64,000 bases of DNA from CALSMU01 sp965230225 (GTDB lineage Bacteria > Bacteroidota > Bacteroidia > Flavobacteriales_D > Parvicellaceae). Below the pieces are notes generated by a model, which saw only the letters and a list, made by a program, of their open reading frames with translations, was not told the origin of the DNA and searched no databases. Position numbers and translations under genes: made by a program. Positions 54,373 through 62,647 of the stretch are shown in pieces; the stretch's first letter is position 1, and each line of letters opens with the position of its first letter. Where the stretch lies: NCBI GenBank assembly GCA_965230225.1, contig CBDDKM010000001.1, positions 124,001 through 188,000 of the forward strand, in the 5' to 3' direction.

Positions 54373-55266
54373 ATGTTAACAATAGATACATCGGTTACTA
54401 AAAACCCCAAATTGCACCACTATTTATTAGGGGCTGTAGGGCCAAGACCAATTTGTTTTGCTAGTACCATAGATAAAGAAGGAAACAAGAATATAGCTCC
54501 TTTTAGTTTTTTTAATGTATTTAGTTCAAATCCACCAATTGCTGTTTTTTCTCCTGCCAGAAGTGGAAGAACTGGAGCTACTAAGGATACACTAAATAAT
54601 GTAAAAGAGGTAGCAGAAGTGGTTATTAATATTGTTAACTATCCGGTAGTTCATCAAATGTCGTTGGCTAGCTCTCCTTACGAACCAAATGTTGATGAGT
54701 TTATAAAGTCTGGCCTTACACCGATTGACTCCGAAATGGTAAAACCTGCAAGAATTAAGGAATGTCCTGTTCAGATGGAGTGTAAGGTTAATGAAGTGGT
54801 AGAGCTAGGTCAGGACGGAGGTGCTGGTAACCTGGTAATTTGTGAGATATTGAAGATTCATATAGATGAATCGATATTGGATGAAAATCAGATGATTGAC
54901 CAAAAGAAAATTGATTTAGTAGCCAGAATGGGAGGTAATTGGTATTGTAGAGCTGACGAGAACTCTATGTTCGAAATCGAAAAACCAGTTACGACATGTG
55001 GAATAGGTGTTGATAACATTCCTTCCGATATTCAAAACAGTTCCATACTTTCGCCGAATGACTTGGGACAATTAGGAGGGATAGAAGAGTTGCCGGATGA
55101 GACGCAAGTGAATGATTATAAGTTGGTTGAGCTGAGCGAATTGTTCATGGAGTTTGAAGATGATGCTACACAGTTAGAAGTTAAGCTGCATAAAAGAGCT
55201 AAGGGATTATTGAAAGAAAATAATTTGGAAGAAGCGTGGAAAACGTTACTTTCATTTAACAATTAA
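54373..55266 (+). CDS. Flavin reductase family protein
   Basis: A 297-residue protein. The first 200 residues show the FMN-binding split-barrel of the flavin reductase family: LLGAVGPRPICFASTIDKEGNKNIAPFSFFNVFSSNPPIAVFSP (about 16-59) and LVARMGGNWYCRAD. The C-terminal 75 residues (about 225-297) form a helical tail with no known domain (EFEDDATQLEVKLHKRAKGLLKENNLEEAW). Partner enzyme or substrate unknown. No nearby monooxygenase is seen. It is followed 44 bases later by the DUF3127 gene, which may be cotranscribed. Confidence 0.8.
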   Translation: MLTIDTSVTKNPKLHHYLLGAVGPRPICFASTIDKEGNKNIAPFSFFNVFSSNPPIAVFSPARSGRTGATKDTLNNVKEVAEVVINIVNYPVVHQMSLASSPYEPNVDEFIKSGLTPIDSEMVKPARIKECPVQMECKVNEVVELGQDGGAGNLVICEILKIHIDESILDENQMIDQKKIDLVARMGGNWYCRADENSMFEIEKPVTTCGIGVDNIPSDIQNSSILSPNDLGQLGGIEELPDETQVNDYKLVELSELFMEFEDDATQLEVKLHKRAKGLLKENNLEEAWKTLLSFNN

Positions 55267-55310
55267 ATAAATAAAGTACGATCTATAAGGATCGAAGTAA
55301 AACAAACAAA

Positions 55311-55658
55311 ATGAGTGAATTAAAAATTAACGGAAAAGTAAAAGTGATCATGGATCTACAAACTTTCGATAGCGGTTTTCGAAAAAGAGAGTTTGTAATT
55401 ACAACCCAGGAGCAGTATCCGCAAGATGTTAAACTTGAGTGTACGCAAGATAGAGTGTCTTTAATAGATGCTTTGAATGTTGGAGATGACGTGGATGTTT
55501 CATTTAACATTAGAGGGAACGAATACAACGGAAGATATTTTGTAAACCTTCAGGCTTGGAGAATCGAAAAAGGAGGAGCGGCTGAGGCACCAGCCCCAGC
55601 AGCACCTGATACTACTTTAGAACCACTTGGGGATGATGAAGATGATCTTCCATTCTAA
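55311..55658 (+). CDS. DUF3127 family protein with SSB-like acidic C-terminal tip
   Basis: A 115-residue protein. The first 85 residues match DUF3127 and have the alternating strands of a small OB-fold (KINGKVKVIMDLQTFDSGFRKREFVITTQE, VGDDVDVSFNIRGNEYNGRYFVNLQAWRIE). A flexible Ala/Pro linker (AAEAPAPAAP) leads to an acidic tail ending G-D-D-E-D-D-L-P-F. This closely resembles the DDDIPF tip of single-stranded DNA-binding protein, which recruits repair and replication enzymes. Together this suggests a DNA- or RNA-binding accessory protein, but binding has not been shown. A terminator follows. Confidence 0.75.
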   Translation: MSELKINGKVKVIMDLQTFDSGFRKREFVITTQEQYPQDVKLECTQDRVSLIDALNVGDDVDVSFNIRGNEYNGRYFVNLQAWRIEKGGAAEAPAPAAPDTTLEPLGDDEDDLPF

Positions 55659-55681
55659 ATAAGTAAAATCGTATTGATTAG

Positions 55682-55714
55682 AGCCGAAACAGATTCTGTT
55701 TCGGCTTTTTTTTA
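55682..55714 (+). terminator. Terminator of the DUF3127 gene
   Basis: AGCCGAAACAG (55682-55692) pairs with CTGTTTCGGCT (55696-55706), followed by a T run. The T run ends 13 bases before the start of the AtoE-type gene. Confidence 0.9.
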
Positions 55715-55724
55715 CCTTTATCCC

Positions 55725-57362
55725 ATGTCATTCACTGATAAGTATACCAAAGTCTTTCGTGCTCTTTTGCCTGCTCCATTTACTATTGCTGTTGCACTAA
55801 CTTTTGTTACTTACTTTATTGCACTTACCTGGAATGTCGAAATGCCTAAGACAGAAATTTCTGTTCAGGAGAAAAAAGAAGGATACCTACTTACCTCAAA
55901 AAAAGGGAATGAATTTGAGTGGCAATTAATTGGCGAGGAAGAAGAAAAAATAGTAAATGATACCTTGTATCTTGAGTATACTACAGAGCTAGTAAGTTTG
56001 AACGCCTCTTCAAAGAATGCTGATAATGGGTATGTTGGGAATGTTCAATTTGATATTACCTATGAAGATGGAGAAATTGTTGAGTTAATTCCTAATGATG
56101 TTTCTAAGAACAAACCTTCTCAAATATTAAATTTTTGGTACAATGGCCTTTGGGGTGAAAAAGGGCTTGCCTTTGCGATTCAAATGATGTTAATGCTGTT
56201 GCTTGGGCATGTATTGGCACTTAGCAAACCGGTTGATTCTTTTCTCAATAAGATTACGCCACTTTGTAACAATACGGCAAATGCAGCAATGTATGTTACT
56301 CTATTTACAGTTATCGTAAGCCTTTTTAATTGGGGGTTAGGTCTAATTTTTGGAGCTGTATTTGCCAGAAAAGTGGGAGAATTTGCACTTCAAACTGGCA
56401 GAGAAATTAATTATGCTTTAGTAGGGGCTGCGGGTTATTCCGGGTTAATGGTTTGGCACGGAGGGGTATCAGGATCATCACTAATTAAAGTAGCAGAGCC
56501 AGGGCATTTGGAAGGTTTGGTGAACAATAAAGAGGTATTGGATAAGTTGCCAGATGTGATCCCGTATACGGAGACTGTATTTTCTAGTATGAACATAACG
56601 GTTTCTGTGTTGTTGATCTTATTATTACCACTATGTATGTTCTTTTTAGGTAAAAGAATTAAGCCGACAAAAATGTCTGCCATGTCTAAAATGAGCCTTA
56701 CTACTTCTGATGAGGGAGGTGGCCTGGTTGGGGCTGAGAAATTGGATCATTCTAAAGTAGTGGCGTATGTGTTTGGGGGAGTGATATTGCTGTATGCACT
56801 TTATTTGGCTTATAGCCATCCGGAATTTTCTAAGTTAAAGTTCATTAATCCTAATTTCATCAATTTTTCATTGTTTGGATTGGCCATTGTGCTGCATGGC
56901 AATTTCTATAAATTTCTTAATGGTGTTGAAAAAGCAATCTCAGGAACTTCAGGTATATTAATTCAGTTTCCATTGTATTTTGGAATTATGGGTATTATGA
57001 AGAACTCGGGATTAATTGGTGACATTGCCTTGTTTTTTAGTGGTGTGTCGAACGAAACTACTTATCCTATTTTAACCTTTTTTAGTGCCGGTTTGGTTAA
57101 TGTTTTTGTTCCAAGTGGAGGAGGGCAATGGTATGTGCAAGGTCCGATTGTCTTAGAAACCGCCGTAAATATGGGGATGTCCGTGCCGAAGAGTATTATG
57201 GCGCTTGCCTATGGTGATCAAATTACTAATATGCTTCAACCTTTTTGGGCTCTTCCTTTGTTGGGGATAACTGGCTTAAAGGCAAAGCAGATATTACCCT
57301 ATACTTTGTTCTTAATGGTCATAGGGTCCATCATCTTTATATCCGGTTTATTGATCTTTTAA
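55725..57362 (+). CDS. AtoE-type short-chain fatty acid transporter with periplasmic insert
   Basis: A 545-residue inner-membrane protein of the AtoE/short-chain fatty acid transporter family: PAPFTIAVALTFVTYFIAL (first helix), AAGYSGLMVWHGGVSGSSLIKVAEPGH (family signature), SAGLVNVFVPSGGGQWYVQGPIVL and AYGDQITNMLQPFWALPLLGI. About 95 residues between helix 1 and helix 2 (about 40-133) are an insert with hydrophilic, beta-rich sequence, unlike the roughly 440-residue E. coli type. The 17 in-frame codons before ATG 55725 cover the previous terminator and are rejected. It has no clear promoter; a 22-base palindrome follows it. Confidence 0.85.
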   Translation: MSFTDKYTKVFRALLPAPFTIAVALTFVTYFIALTWNVEMPKTEISVQEKKEGYLLTSKKGNEFEWQLIGEEEEKIVNDTLYLEYTTELVSLNASSKNADNGYVGNVQFDITYEDGEIVELIPNDVSKNKPSQILNFWYNGLWGEKGLAFAIQMMLMLLLGHVLALSKPVDSFLNKITPLCNNTANAAMYVTLFTVIVSLFNWGLGLIFGAVFARKVGEFALQTGREINYALVGAAGYSGLMVWHGGVSGSSLIKVAEPGHLEGLVNNKEVLDKLPDVIPYTETVFSSMNITVSVLLILLLPLCMFFLGKRIKPTKMSAMSKMSLTTSDEGGGLVGAEKLDHSKVVAYVFGGVILLYALYLAYSHPEFSKLKFINPNFINFSLFGLAIVLHGNFYKFLNGVEKAISGTSGILIQFPLYFGIMGIMKNSGLIGDIALFFSGVSNETTYPILTFFSAGLVNVFVPSGGGQWYVQGPIVLETAVNMGMSVPKSIMALAYGDQITNMLQPFWALPLLGITGLKAKQILPYTLFLMVIGSIIFISGLLIF

Positions 57363-57367
57363 CATGT

Positions 57368-57389
57368 AAAAAATACTTAAGTATTTTTT
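57368..57389. repeat. 22-base perfect palindrome after the AtoE-type gene
   Basis: AAAAAATACTTAAGTATTTTTT, centred between 57378 and 57379, just after the AtoE-type stop and 54 bases before the next gene. It could act as a terminator, since T's follow it, or as an operator. Confidence 0.5.
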
Positions 57390-57442
57390 TGATTTTGGTT
57401 TTGATCCTTTATATTTAGTATCGAAAAAAGAACTACCTGTTT

Positions 57443-57862
57443 ATGTCAAGTATCCCTCAAACTGTTACAACAGACAAGTATGTCATGTCCTTACGAGAAG
57501 GAAATTTTCTGTGCTTAAGGTTTGCAGACAGAAAGGTAATTGGGGTTAATGATGCCAAAGAAATAAACGGAAAGGCCCTTGAAATGGTTCAGGGGCAACA
57601 TTTTTTACTGTTGGTCGACTCTTCTGATTCTTTAGTTTCTGTTACTGCAGCTGCAAGAGAGTGTTTTGCCGCAGATAAAGAGGTTAATAAACTAAGAGTA
57701 GCACAGGCATTTGTGGTAGATAATACTCCAAATAGAATATTAGCGAGGTTTTATGCCTATTTCAATTATCAGGCTAGTCCGGTGGAGATTTTTGAAAAAG
57801 AAAAAGAGGCCAGGAATTGGCTGTTGAAGCAGTGGAAGGAACGATTCGCCACAAATTGGTAA
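57443..57862 (+). CDS. Hypothetical STAS/SpoIIAA-like protein, 139 aa
   Basis: A small soluble protein with a central hydrophobic strand and turn (HFLLLVDSSDSLVSV) and the C-terminal pattern AQAFVVDNTPNRILARFYAYFNYQASPVEIFEKEKEARNWL, resembling the STAS/SpoIIAA-like proteins seen in Bacteroidota. The family resemblance is from overall layout and is not certain. No signal peptide. It is preceded by a near-match -7 (TATATTTA) and lies between the AtoE-type gene and lgt. Function unknown. Confidence 0.55.
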   Translation: MSSIPQTVTTDKYVMSLREGNFLCLRFADRKVIGVNDAKEINGKALEMVQGQHFLLLVDSSDSLVSVTAAARECFAADKEVNKLRVAQAFVVDNTPNRILARFYAYFNYQASPVEIFEKEKEARNWLLKQWKERFATNW

Positions 57863-57901
57863 AAGGAGGATTTTTTAACATTACTTCTTCGTTTAAAAAA
57901 T

Positions 57902-57909
57902 TACATTTG
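57902..57909 (+). promoter_or_regulatory. -7 promoter element of lgt (TACATTTG)
   Basis: Exact TAnnTTTG, 18 bases before the lgt ATG. No -33 element is obvious. Confidence 0.5.
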
Positions 57910-57927
57910 TAAGCATAAAATTTACCG

Positions 57928-58989
57928 ATGAGTGCACTTTCTTTTATTAGCTGGAATGTAAATCCTAATATTATCGAGAACCCATTAATGATTAGATATT
58001 ATGGGTTGTGTTGGGCTGTTTCATTCATGGTAGGGTACTACCTGATAAAAAAAATGCTTTTGAACGAAAAGCAAGATGCTGAGTTAGCAGATAAATTTCT
58101 AATGTATACCTTGATAGGTGGTGTTTTAGGAGCACGATTAGGACATGTGTTTTTCTATCAGCCGGAGGTTTATTTAGCGGATCCAATTAGTATATTGAAA
58201 ATTTGGGAAGGAGGATTGGCAAGTCATGGGGGAGCTATTGGAGTAATCATTACAACCTGGTTGTTATCCAGAAAGATAAAAAAACCAATGCTCTGGTCTT
58301 TGGATAAAATTGTGATTACAGCAGCTATTGCAGCTTGCTTTATTAGGGTTGGTAATCTGATGAACTCAGAGATAATTGGAGCACAAAGTGAATCTGGTTC
58401 TGCTTTTTTCTTTGAATATCAGGCAGAGCATAAAATTGCTGGTTTCTTCGATATTGATCAATCTTTGGTAGATATTCAGGTGGGAGATGAAACCATTGAA
58501 GTGGATGGCTTTAACTATCCGAAGGGAGAGTTGTATGTGTCGCTCACTCCTCAAGATAGGCAAGATGCGAGTTTAATTGCAGCTTCATTTATTGAGAAAA
58601 CAAGCGAATATTATTTACAGGAAGATGAGCATTTCTTTGGAATAGGTGGTGATTATAGCATGGATGAAAACAATGTGCTAAAACTTCCTATTGCTGTTAT
58701 TCCTCGTATTCCAACCCAGTTGTGGGAAGCCATCAGTTACCTGGCGATTTTCCTGATTATGTTTTGGGGATATTGGAAAAAGCAATGGTATAGAAGAGAA
58801 GGAATGTTGATGGGGGTGTTCTTTGTTACCATGTTTACTGCTCGATTAATCATCGAATTTTGGAAGGAGCACCAGGCATTGTCCGAAGAAGCTACATTAA
58901 ATATGGGGCAATGGTTAAGTCTTCCTGCAATTATTGCTGGTGTATTGATAATGATTTATGCACTTAGAAAACCCCTTAAACAAGAGTAA
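57928..58989 (+). CDS. lgt: Prolipoprotein diacylglyceryl transferase
   Basis: A polytopic inner-membrane enzyme, 353 residues, that transfers diacylglycerol to the lipobox cysteine. The E. coli-type motifs are visible: HGG (100-102, in ASHGGAIG), R140, N143, N146 and E148 (in IRVGNLMNSEIIG), and R-x-P-x-Q-L-W-E (about 258). The usual H-P-S-Q-L-Y-E histidine is replaced by isoleucine. It is about 60 residues longer than E. coli Lgt, partly from an insert of roughly 20-25 residues in the loop between the N146 region and the RxPxQL motif. The PhoX-type lipoprotein gene follows, starting two bases after the stop. Confidence 0.92.
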   Translation: MSALSFISWNVNPNIIENPLMIRYYGLCWAVSFMVGYYLIKKMLLNEKQDAELADKFLMYTLIGGVLGARLGHVFFYQPEVYLADPISILKIWEGGLASHGGAIGVIITTWLLSRKIKKPMLWSLDKIVITAAIAACFIRVGNLMNSEIIGAQSESGSAFFFEYQAEHKIAGFFDIDQSLVDIQVGDETIEVDGFNYPKGELYVSLTPQDRQDASLIAASFIEKTSEYYLQEDEHFFGIGGDYSMDENNVLKLPIAVIPRIPTQLWEAISYLAIFLIMFWGYWKKQWYRREGMLMGVFFVTMFTARLIIEFWKEHQALSEEATLNMGQWLSLPAIIAGVLIMIYALRKPLKQE

Positions 58990-58990
58990 A

Positions 58991-60529
58991 ATGAAAGTAT
59001 ATTCTGCTTTGTTAGCGTTGTTATTACTAGCATCATGTGCAAGTGAAACAAAAGAAACCAAAGAGTTAAATAATGAATCACCTCAATTGGAGCAACAAGA
59101 CACTATTGTTGAGGATGTAATAGAGGAAACTTTTATCCCTTTGGATAGTTTTTTTACTGAAGTAGATACCAATTTTTTAACCCAAGATTTGATCTATCCA
59201 TCAAATATGGATATGACCATACTTTTTACTGAAAAAAAGGATCAGGTAGTTACTCACGATGGGCAAGTAGCTCCTTCAAAAAAGCATCATGATTTCTTGG
59301 CCTACTTACCTGAAAATGGTTCTAGCGAACAGGGTTGGCTTTATGTTGGACATGAAACAGGAGCGTATAAAAATGAAATCCTTGGAGACGGTGGTGGTGG
59401 AACCATGTTTGAAGTGAAACTAGAGGATGGTAGTTGGAATGTGGTTTCTGATTACCATAATGTAGATTTTAGTACAGTGCGTGGAACTATTAGAAACTGC
59501 GGGGGAACAGTCGCTCCAAATGGAATGATTTATTCTTGCGAAGAGTCTGAACCAAGAAATAACCGTGGATTGTATGTGAATGGAAAAGGGTTTAGAGATA
59601 CCTCTGATGTTGGGGGTATGAAGTTTAATGAACATTTTGGTTATATAGTCGAAATTGACCCTACTACTCGAAAAGCTACCCAGAAGATGATTCAGATGGG
59701 AAGGTATATGCATGAGGATTTAGAGTTTATGGATGATCGTAAAACTGTATACCTCTCTGATGATCATGAACCAGCAGTATTCTTCAAGTTCGTAGCCGAT
59801 AAGGAGGATGACTATTCTAAAGGACAATTGTATGCTTATAAGCAAAGTTCAACCGGAAATAGTGGAGAATGGTTAGCTATGCCAATGGATACAGCGTCGT
59901 TGGTAAAAGCGAGAGATGTAGCTATAAGTTTAGGAGCTTCGATGTATATGAGGCATGAATGGTTTACGAGAGTTGGAAATAAAATTTACATAGCGGAAAC
60001 TGGACATGACACTACTACCTGGGCTCATCGATTGGATCAGGGGGGAACTCTACCTTATCACATGGAAAAAGAGCACCACCATGGTAATGGAATTTTGACC
60101 GATTATTGGGGGAGAGTTCTCATATTTGACACAAGTACCGATGAAATGAGTGTTTTAATAGAAGGTGGAAAGTCTACCGATGGAAAAACAGTGTTTTCAA
60201 ATCCAGATTGTGTAACTTCCGTAAATCTTGGTGGAAAGGATTATCTGGTGCTGCACGAGGATATTAATGGGAATGGTTATGGTAGAATCCCTAAACATGC
60301 ATACGATAGAAATCACTGGTATAATGAGGTTTATTTTCTTGATTTAAGTATCGAGAATCCTACAGTAGAAGATCTAGTTCGATTTGCCTCTAGCCCAATG
60401 GGCGCTGAGTTTACAGGAGGAGTGTTTACTCCGGACGGTAAATCGTTCTTTTTAAATGTTCAGCATCCGTTTTACAAAAACAAGGCTCCATTTAATCGAT
60501 CTTCAACAGTGGTGTTTACAGGATTTTAA
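58991..60529 (+). CDS. PhoX-family (DUF839) lipoprotein
   Basis: A 512-residue protein. The lipobox LLASC (Cys16) shows it is a lipoprotein anchored in a membrane. The DUF839/PhoX pattern is visible: VRGTIRNCGGTVAPNGMIYSCEE (where PhoX has N-C-A-G-G...C-E-E), MHEDLEFMDDRKTVYLSDDHEPAVFFKFVAD, and AETGHDTTTWAHRLDQGGTLP. PhoX enzymes are calcium/iron alkaline phosphatases; whether the metal residues are all retained cannot be told here. Start is the ATG at 58991; the 11 codons upstream overlap lgt. Two bases after lgt, so cotranscribed. Confidence 0.75.
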   Translation: MKVYSALLALLLLASCASETKETKELNNESPQLEQQDTIVEDVIEETFIPLDSFFTEVDTNFLTQDLIYPSNMDMTILFTEKKDQVVTHDGQVAPSKKHHDFLAYLPENGSSEQGWLYVGHETGAYKNEILGDGGGGTMFEVKLEDGSWNVVSDYHNVDFSTVRGTIRNCGGTVAPNGMIYSCEESEPRNNRGLYVNGKGFRDTSDVGGMKFNEHFGYIVEIDPTTRKATQKMIQMGRYMHEDLEFMDDRKTVYLSDDHEPAVFFKFVADKEDDYSKGQLYAYKQSSTGNSGEWLAMPMDTASLVKARDVAISLGASMYMRHEWFTRVGNKIYIAETGHDTTTWAHRLDQGGTLPYHMEKEHHHGNGILTDYWGRVLIFDTSTDEMSVLIEGGKSTDGKTVFSNPDCVTSVNLGGKDYLVLHEDINGNGYGRIPKHAYDRNHWYNEVYFLDLSIENPTVEDLVRFASSPMGAEFTGGVFTPDGKSFFLNVQHPFYKNKAPFNRSSTVVFTGF

Positions 60530-60590
60530 CTCGTTTAAATGATATTATAACCCTTAATGTAATCAGAAGAGGCTCGAGTTTAAATTTGGT

Positions 60591-60598
60591 TATATTTG
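60591..60598 (+). promoter_or_regulatory. -7 promoter element of the ABC/His-rich operon (TATATTTG)
   Basis: Exact TAnnTTTG, 19 bases before the ABC ATPase ATG. No -33 element seen at normal spacing. Confidence 0.5.
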
Positions 60599-60617
60599 TT
60601 CCTCTTGCATTAATCCC

Positions 60618-61244
60618 ATGCTTAAAACAACTAATTTATCATATCAATACAACGCAGAAAATAAGCTGCAATTTCCCGATTTGGAGCTTGAAAAAGGGTC
60701 TCAGGCTTTGTTGCTTGGAGAGAGTGGTTGTGGTAAAACAACATTGCTTCATCTGTTGTCAGGATTGTTGAATCCAACAAACGGATCTGTAGAAATAAAT
60801 GGAACTGCTCTAAATAGTCTAAGTGGAGCAAAATTGGATCTTTTTCGCGGACAACAAATTGGAATTGTATTTCAGGTGGCCCATTTTATACAGGCACTTA
60901 CGGTACAAGAAAATTTAGAACTTGCTCAAACTCTATCAGGAAATCCAAAAGATCCAAAGCAGATTTATTCGGTTTTGGAAGAGTTAGGAATTGGACATAA
61001 ATTAAAGTCGAAAGTTAGAGCATTAAGTGTTGGGGAAAGGCAAAGGGTTAGCATTGCTCGTGCATTGATTAATTCACCAGCGTTAATATTGGCAGATGAA
61101 CCAACTTCAGCCCTTGATGATTCTAACTGTGATTCTGTTATCAAGTTACTAAAGGAGCAAGCTCAAAAGCATAATTCAACATTGCTTATCGTAACACACG
61201 ATACAAGGCTTAAAGATCAATTTGATAAATCTATTGAGTTATGA
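60618..61244 (+). CDS. ABC transporter ATP-binding protein (LolD/MacB-like)
   Basis: A 208-residue ATPase. Walker A GESGCGKTTLL, Q-loop FQVAHFIQ, a degenerate signature LSVGERQR (in place of LSGGQ), Walker B ALILADEP and switch His in VTHD are all placed. The length and Q-loop resemble ATPases of the MacB/LolD type that pair with FtsX-like permeases. Its stop overlaps the permease start by four bases (ATGA), so the two are coupled. With the permease and the small periplasmic protein it forms an operon. The substrate cannot be read from the ATPase. Confidence 0.88.
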   Translation: MLKTTNLSYQYNAENKLQFPDLELEKGSQALLLGESGCGKTTLLHLLSGLLNPTNGSVEINGTALNSLSGAKLDLFRGQQIGIVFQVAHFIQALTVQENLELAQTLSGNPKDPKQIYSVLEELGIGHKLKSKVRALSVGERQRVSIARALINSPALILADEPTSALDDSNCDSVIKLLKEQAQKHNSTLLIVTHDTRLKDQFDKSIEL

Positions 61245-62632
61245 GTGGGGTAAAGTTAAGTTGGAAAAATATTATTCATAGGCCTTTGGCGAGTAGCCTT
61301 TCTATACTGTTATTAGCATCTGGTATTAGCATTATTCTAATTACATTGTTGAGCTACCGACAAATTAACGAGAAGTTTAATAACAACGCTGGTCAGGTAG
61401 ATTTGGTAATTGGGGCGAAGGGTAGTCGATTGCAGTTGGTGCTATGTAATGTATTTCATGTTGATCAACCAACTGGAAACATCAATTATGCAAGAACTGG
61501 ATTCTTAAGAATGCACCCCTTTGTGGATAAAGCAATACCACTTTCCTTAGGAGATAACTATAAAACATACCGAATTGTTGGAACTACTCCTGATTATATT
61601 GATTTGTATGGAGGGGAGATTAGAGAAGGAGAGCTTTGGACAGAACCATTGCAGGTGGTTATTGGAGATGGAATTGCAGATAAACTAGGGCTTAAGATTG
61701 GTGATACATTTATTGGAGGGCATGGAATAGGTGAGTCTACACATACTCATGATGAGTTTGCCTACACAGTAGTAGGAATTTTGGAGAGAAGTAATACCGT
61801 GTTGGATAATCTCCTGTTGACTGACTTTAAGAGCGTTTGGATTGTGCATGCAGGTCATGGTCATGAGTCTGAAGGTTCTTTTGATGTGGTTACTCAAGCA
61901 GAGAAGGATTCATTGAGTTTGTTAGAACCTCAAATTGATACATTAGTTGAAGTGGTTGAGCCGGAAGTGGAAGAAGATCATCACGATCACGACCATGCTC
62001 ATGACCACGGACACGATCATGGGCACGATCACGGACATCATCATGAGAAACTGGATTATGACGAAATTCTTAAAGGAATTGACCCTAAAACAAGGGAAGT
62101 AACATCTGTATTGGTAACCTATAAATCAACAAGAGGAAGGTTTACTATACCAGGAATAGCAAATAATACTGAAGGAATGATGGCTGCAGAACCCGCAATA
62201 GAAATTCTACAGTTAACTCAGTTATTGGAGCCTGCTATTGGTGTGATGGGAATGATGGCCATATTTATTATGGTGATAGCCGCTGTGAGTATGTTTATTT
62301 CGATGTTCAATTCCTTAAAGGATCGACAATACGAAATAGCTTTGCTTAGGGTAATGGGAGCTTCCTCTGGAAAAGTCTTTGGAATAGTGTTGTTAGAAGG
62401 GGTATTACTTTCTATACTGGGCTATGTGTTTGGAATACTTATTAGTCATCTGGGTATGGAGTTATTCTCAGGGTATTTGTCAGAAAGGTATCATTATGAC
62501 TTTACCGGTTGGATGTGGATCAATGAAGAGTGGTGGATTTTGGCAGGAGCAATTGTTCTTGGCATGGTGTCTGCTTTATACCCTGCATTCAGAGCATATA
62601 AAACGGATATCTCTGAAACTTTGTCAAAATAG
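61241..62632 (+). CDS. FtsX/MacB-like ABC permease with a His-rich loop
   Basis: A 463-residue inner-membrane permease. One membrane helix lies near the start (about 14-36), then a large periplasmic domain, then three helices at the C-terminal end (about 335-360, 385-410, 428-455), which is the FtsX/MacB order. Within the periplasmic domain, residues 247-268 (61979-62044) have 13 histidines in 22 residues alternating with Asp and Gly, flanked by acidic residues. Such strings bind transition metals such as zinc or nickel. The helix preceding the cytoplasmic end contains YPAFRAYKTDI, as in FtsX-like proteins. Likely a metal-linked ABC transporter permease. Confidence 0.85.
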   Translation: MSGVKLSWKNIIHRPLASSLSILLLASGISIILITLLSYRQINEKFNNNAGQVDLVIGAKGSRLQLVLCNVFHVDQPTGNINYARTGFLRMHPFVDKAIPLSLGDNYKTYRIVGTTPDYIDLYGGEIREGELWTEPLQVVIGDGIADKLGLKIGDTFIGGHGIGESTHTHDEFAYTVVGILERSNTVLDNLLLTDFKSVWIVHAGHGHESEGSFDVVTQAEKDSLSLLEPQIDTLVEVVEPEVEEDHHDHDHAHDHGHDHGHDHGHHHEKLDYDEILKGIDPKTREVTSVLVTYKSTRGRFTIPGIANNTEGMMAAEPAIEILQLTQLLEPAIGVMGMMAIFIMVIAAVSMFISMFNSLKDRQYEIALLRVMGASSGKVFGIVLLEGVLLSILGYVFGILISHLGMELFSGYLSERYHYDFTGWMWINEEWWILAGAIVLGMVSALYPAFRAYKTDISETLSK

Positions 62633-62647
62633 GTTTAAATTTGCAGT

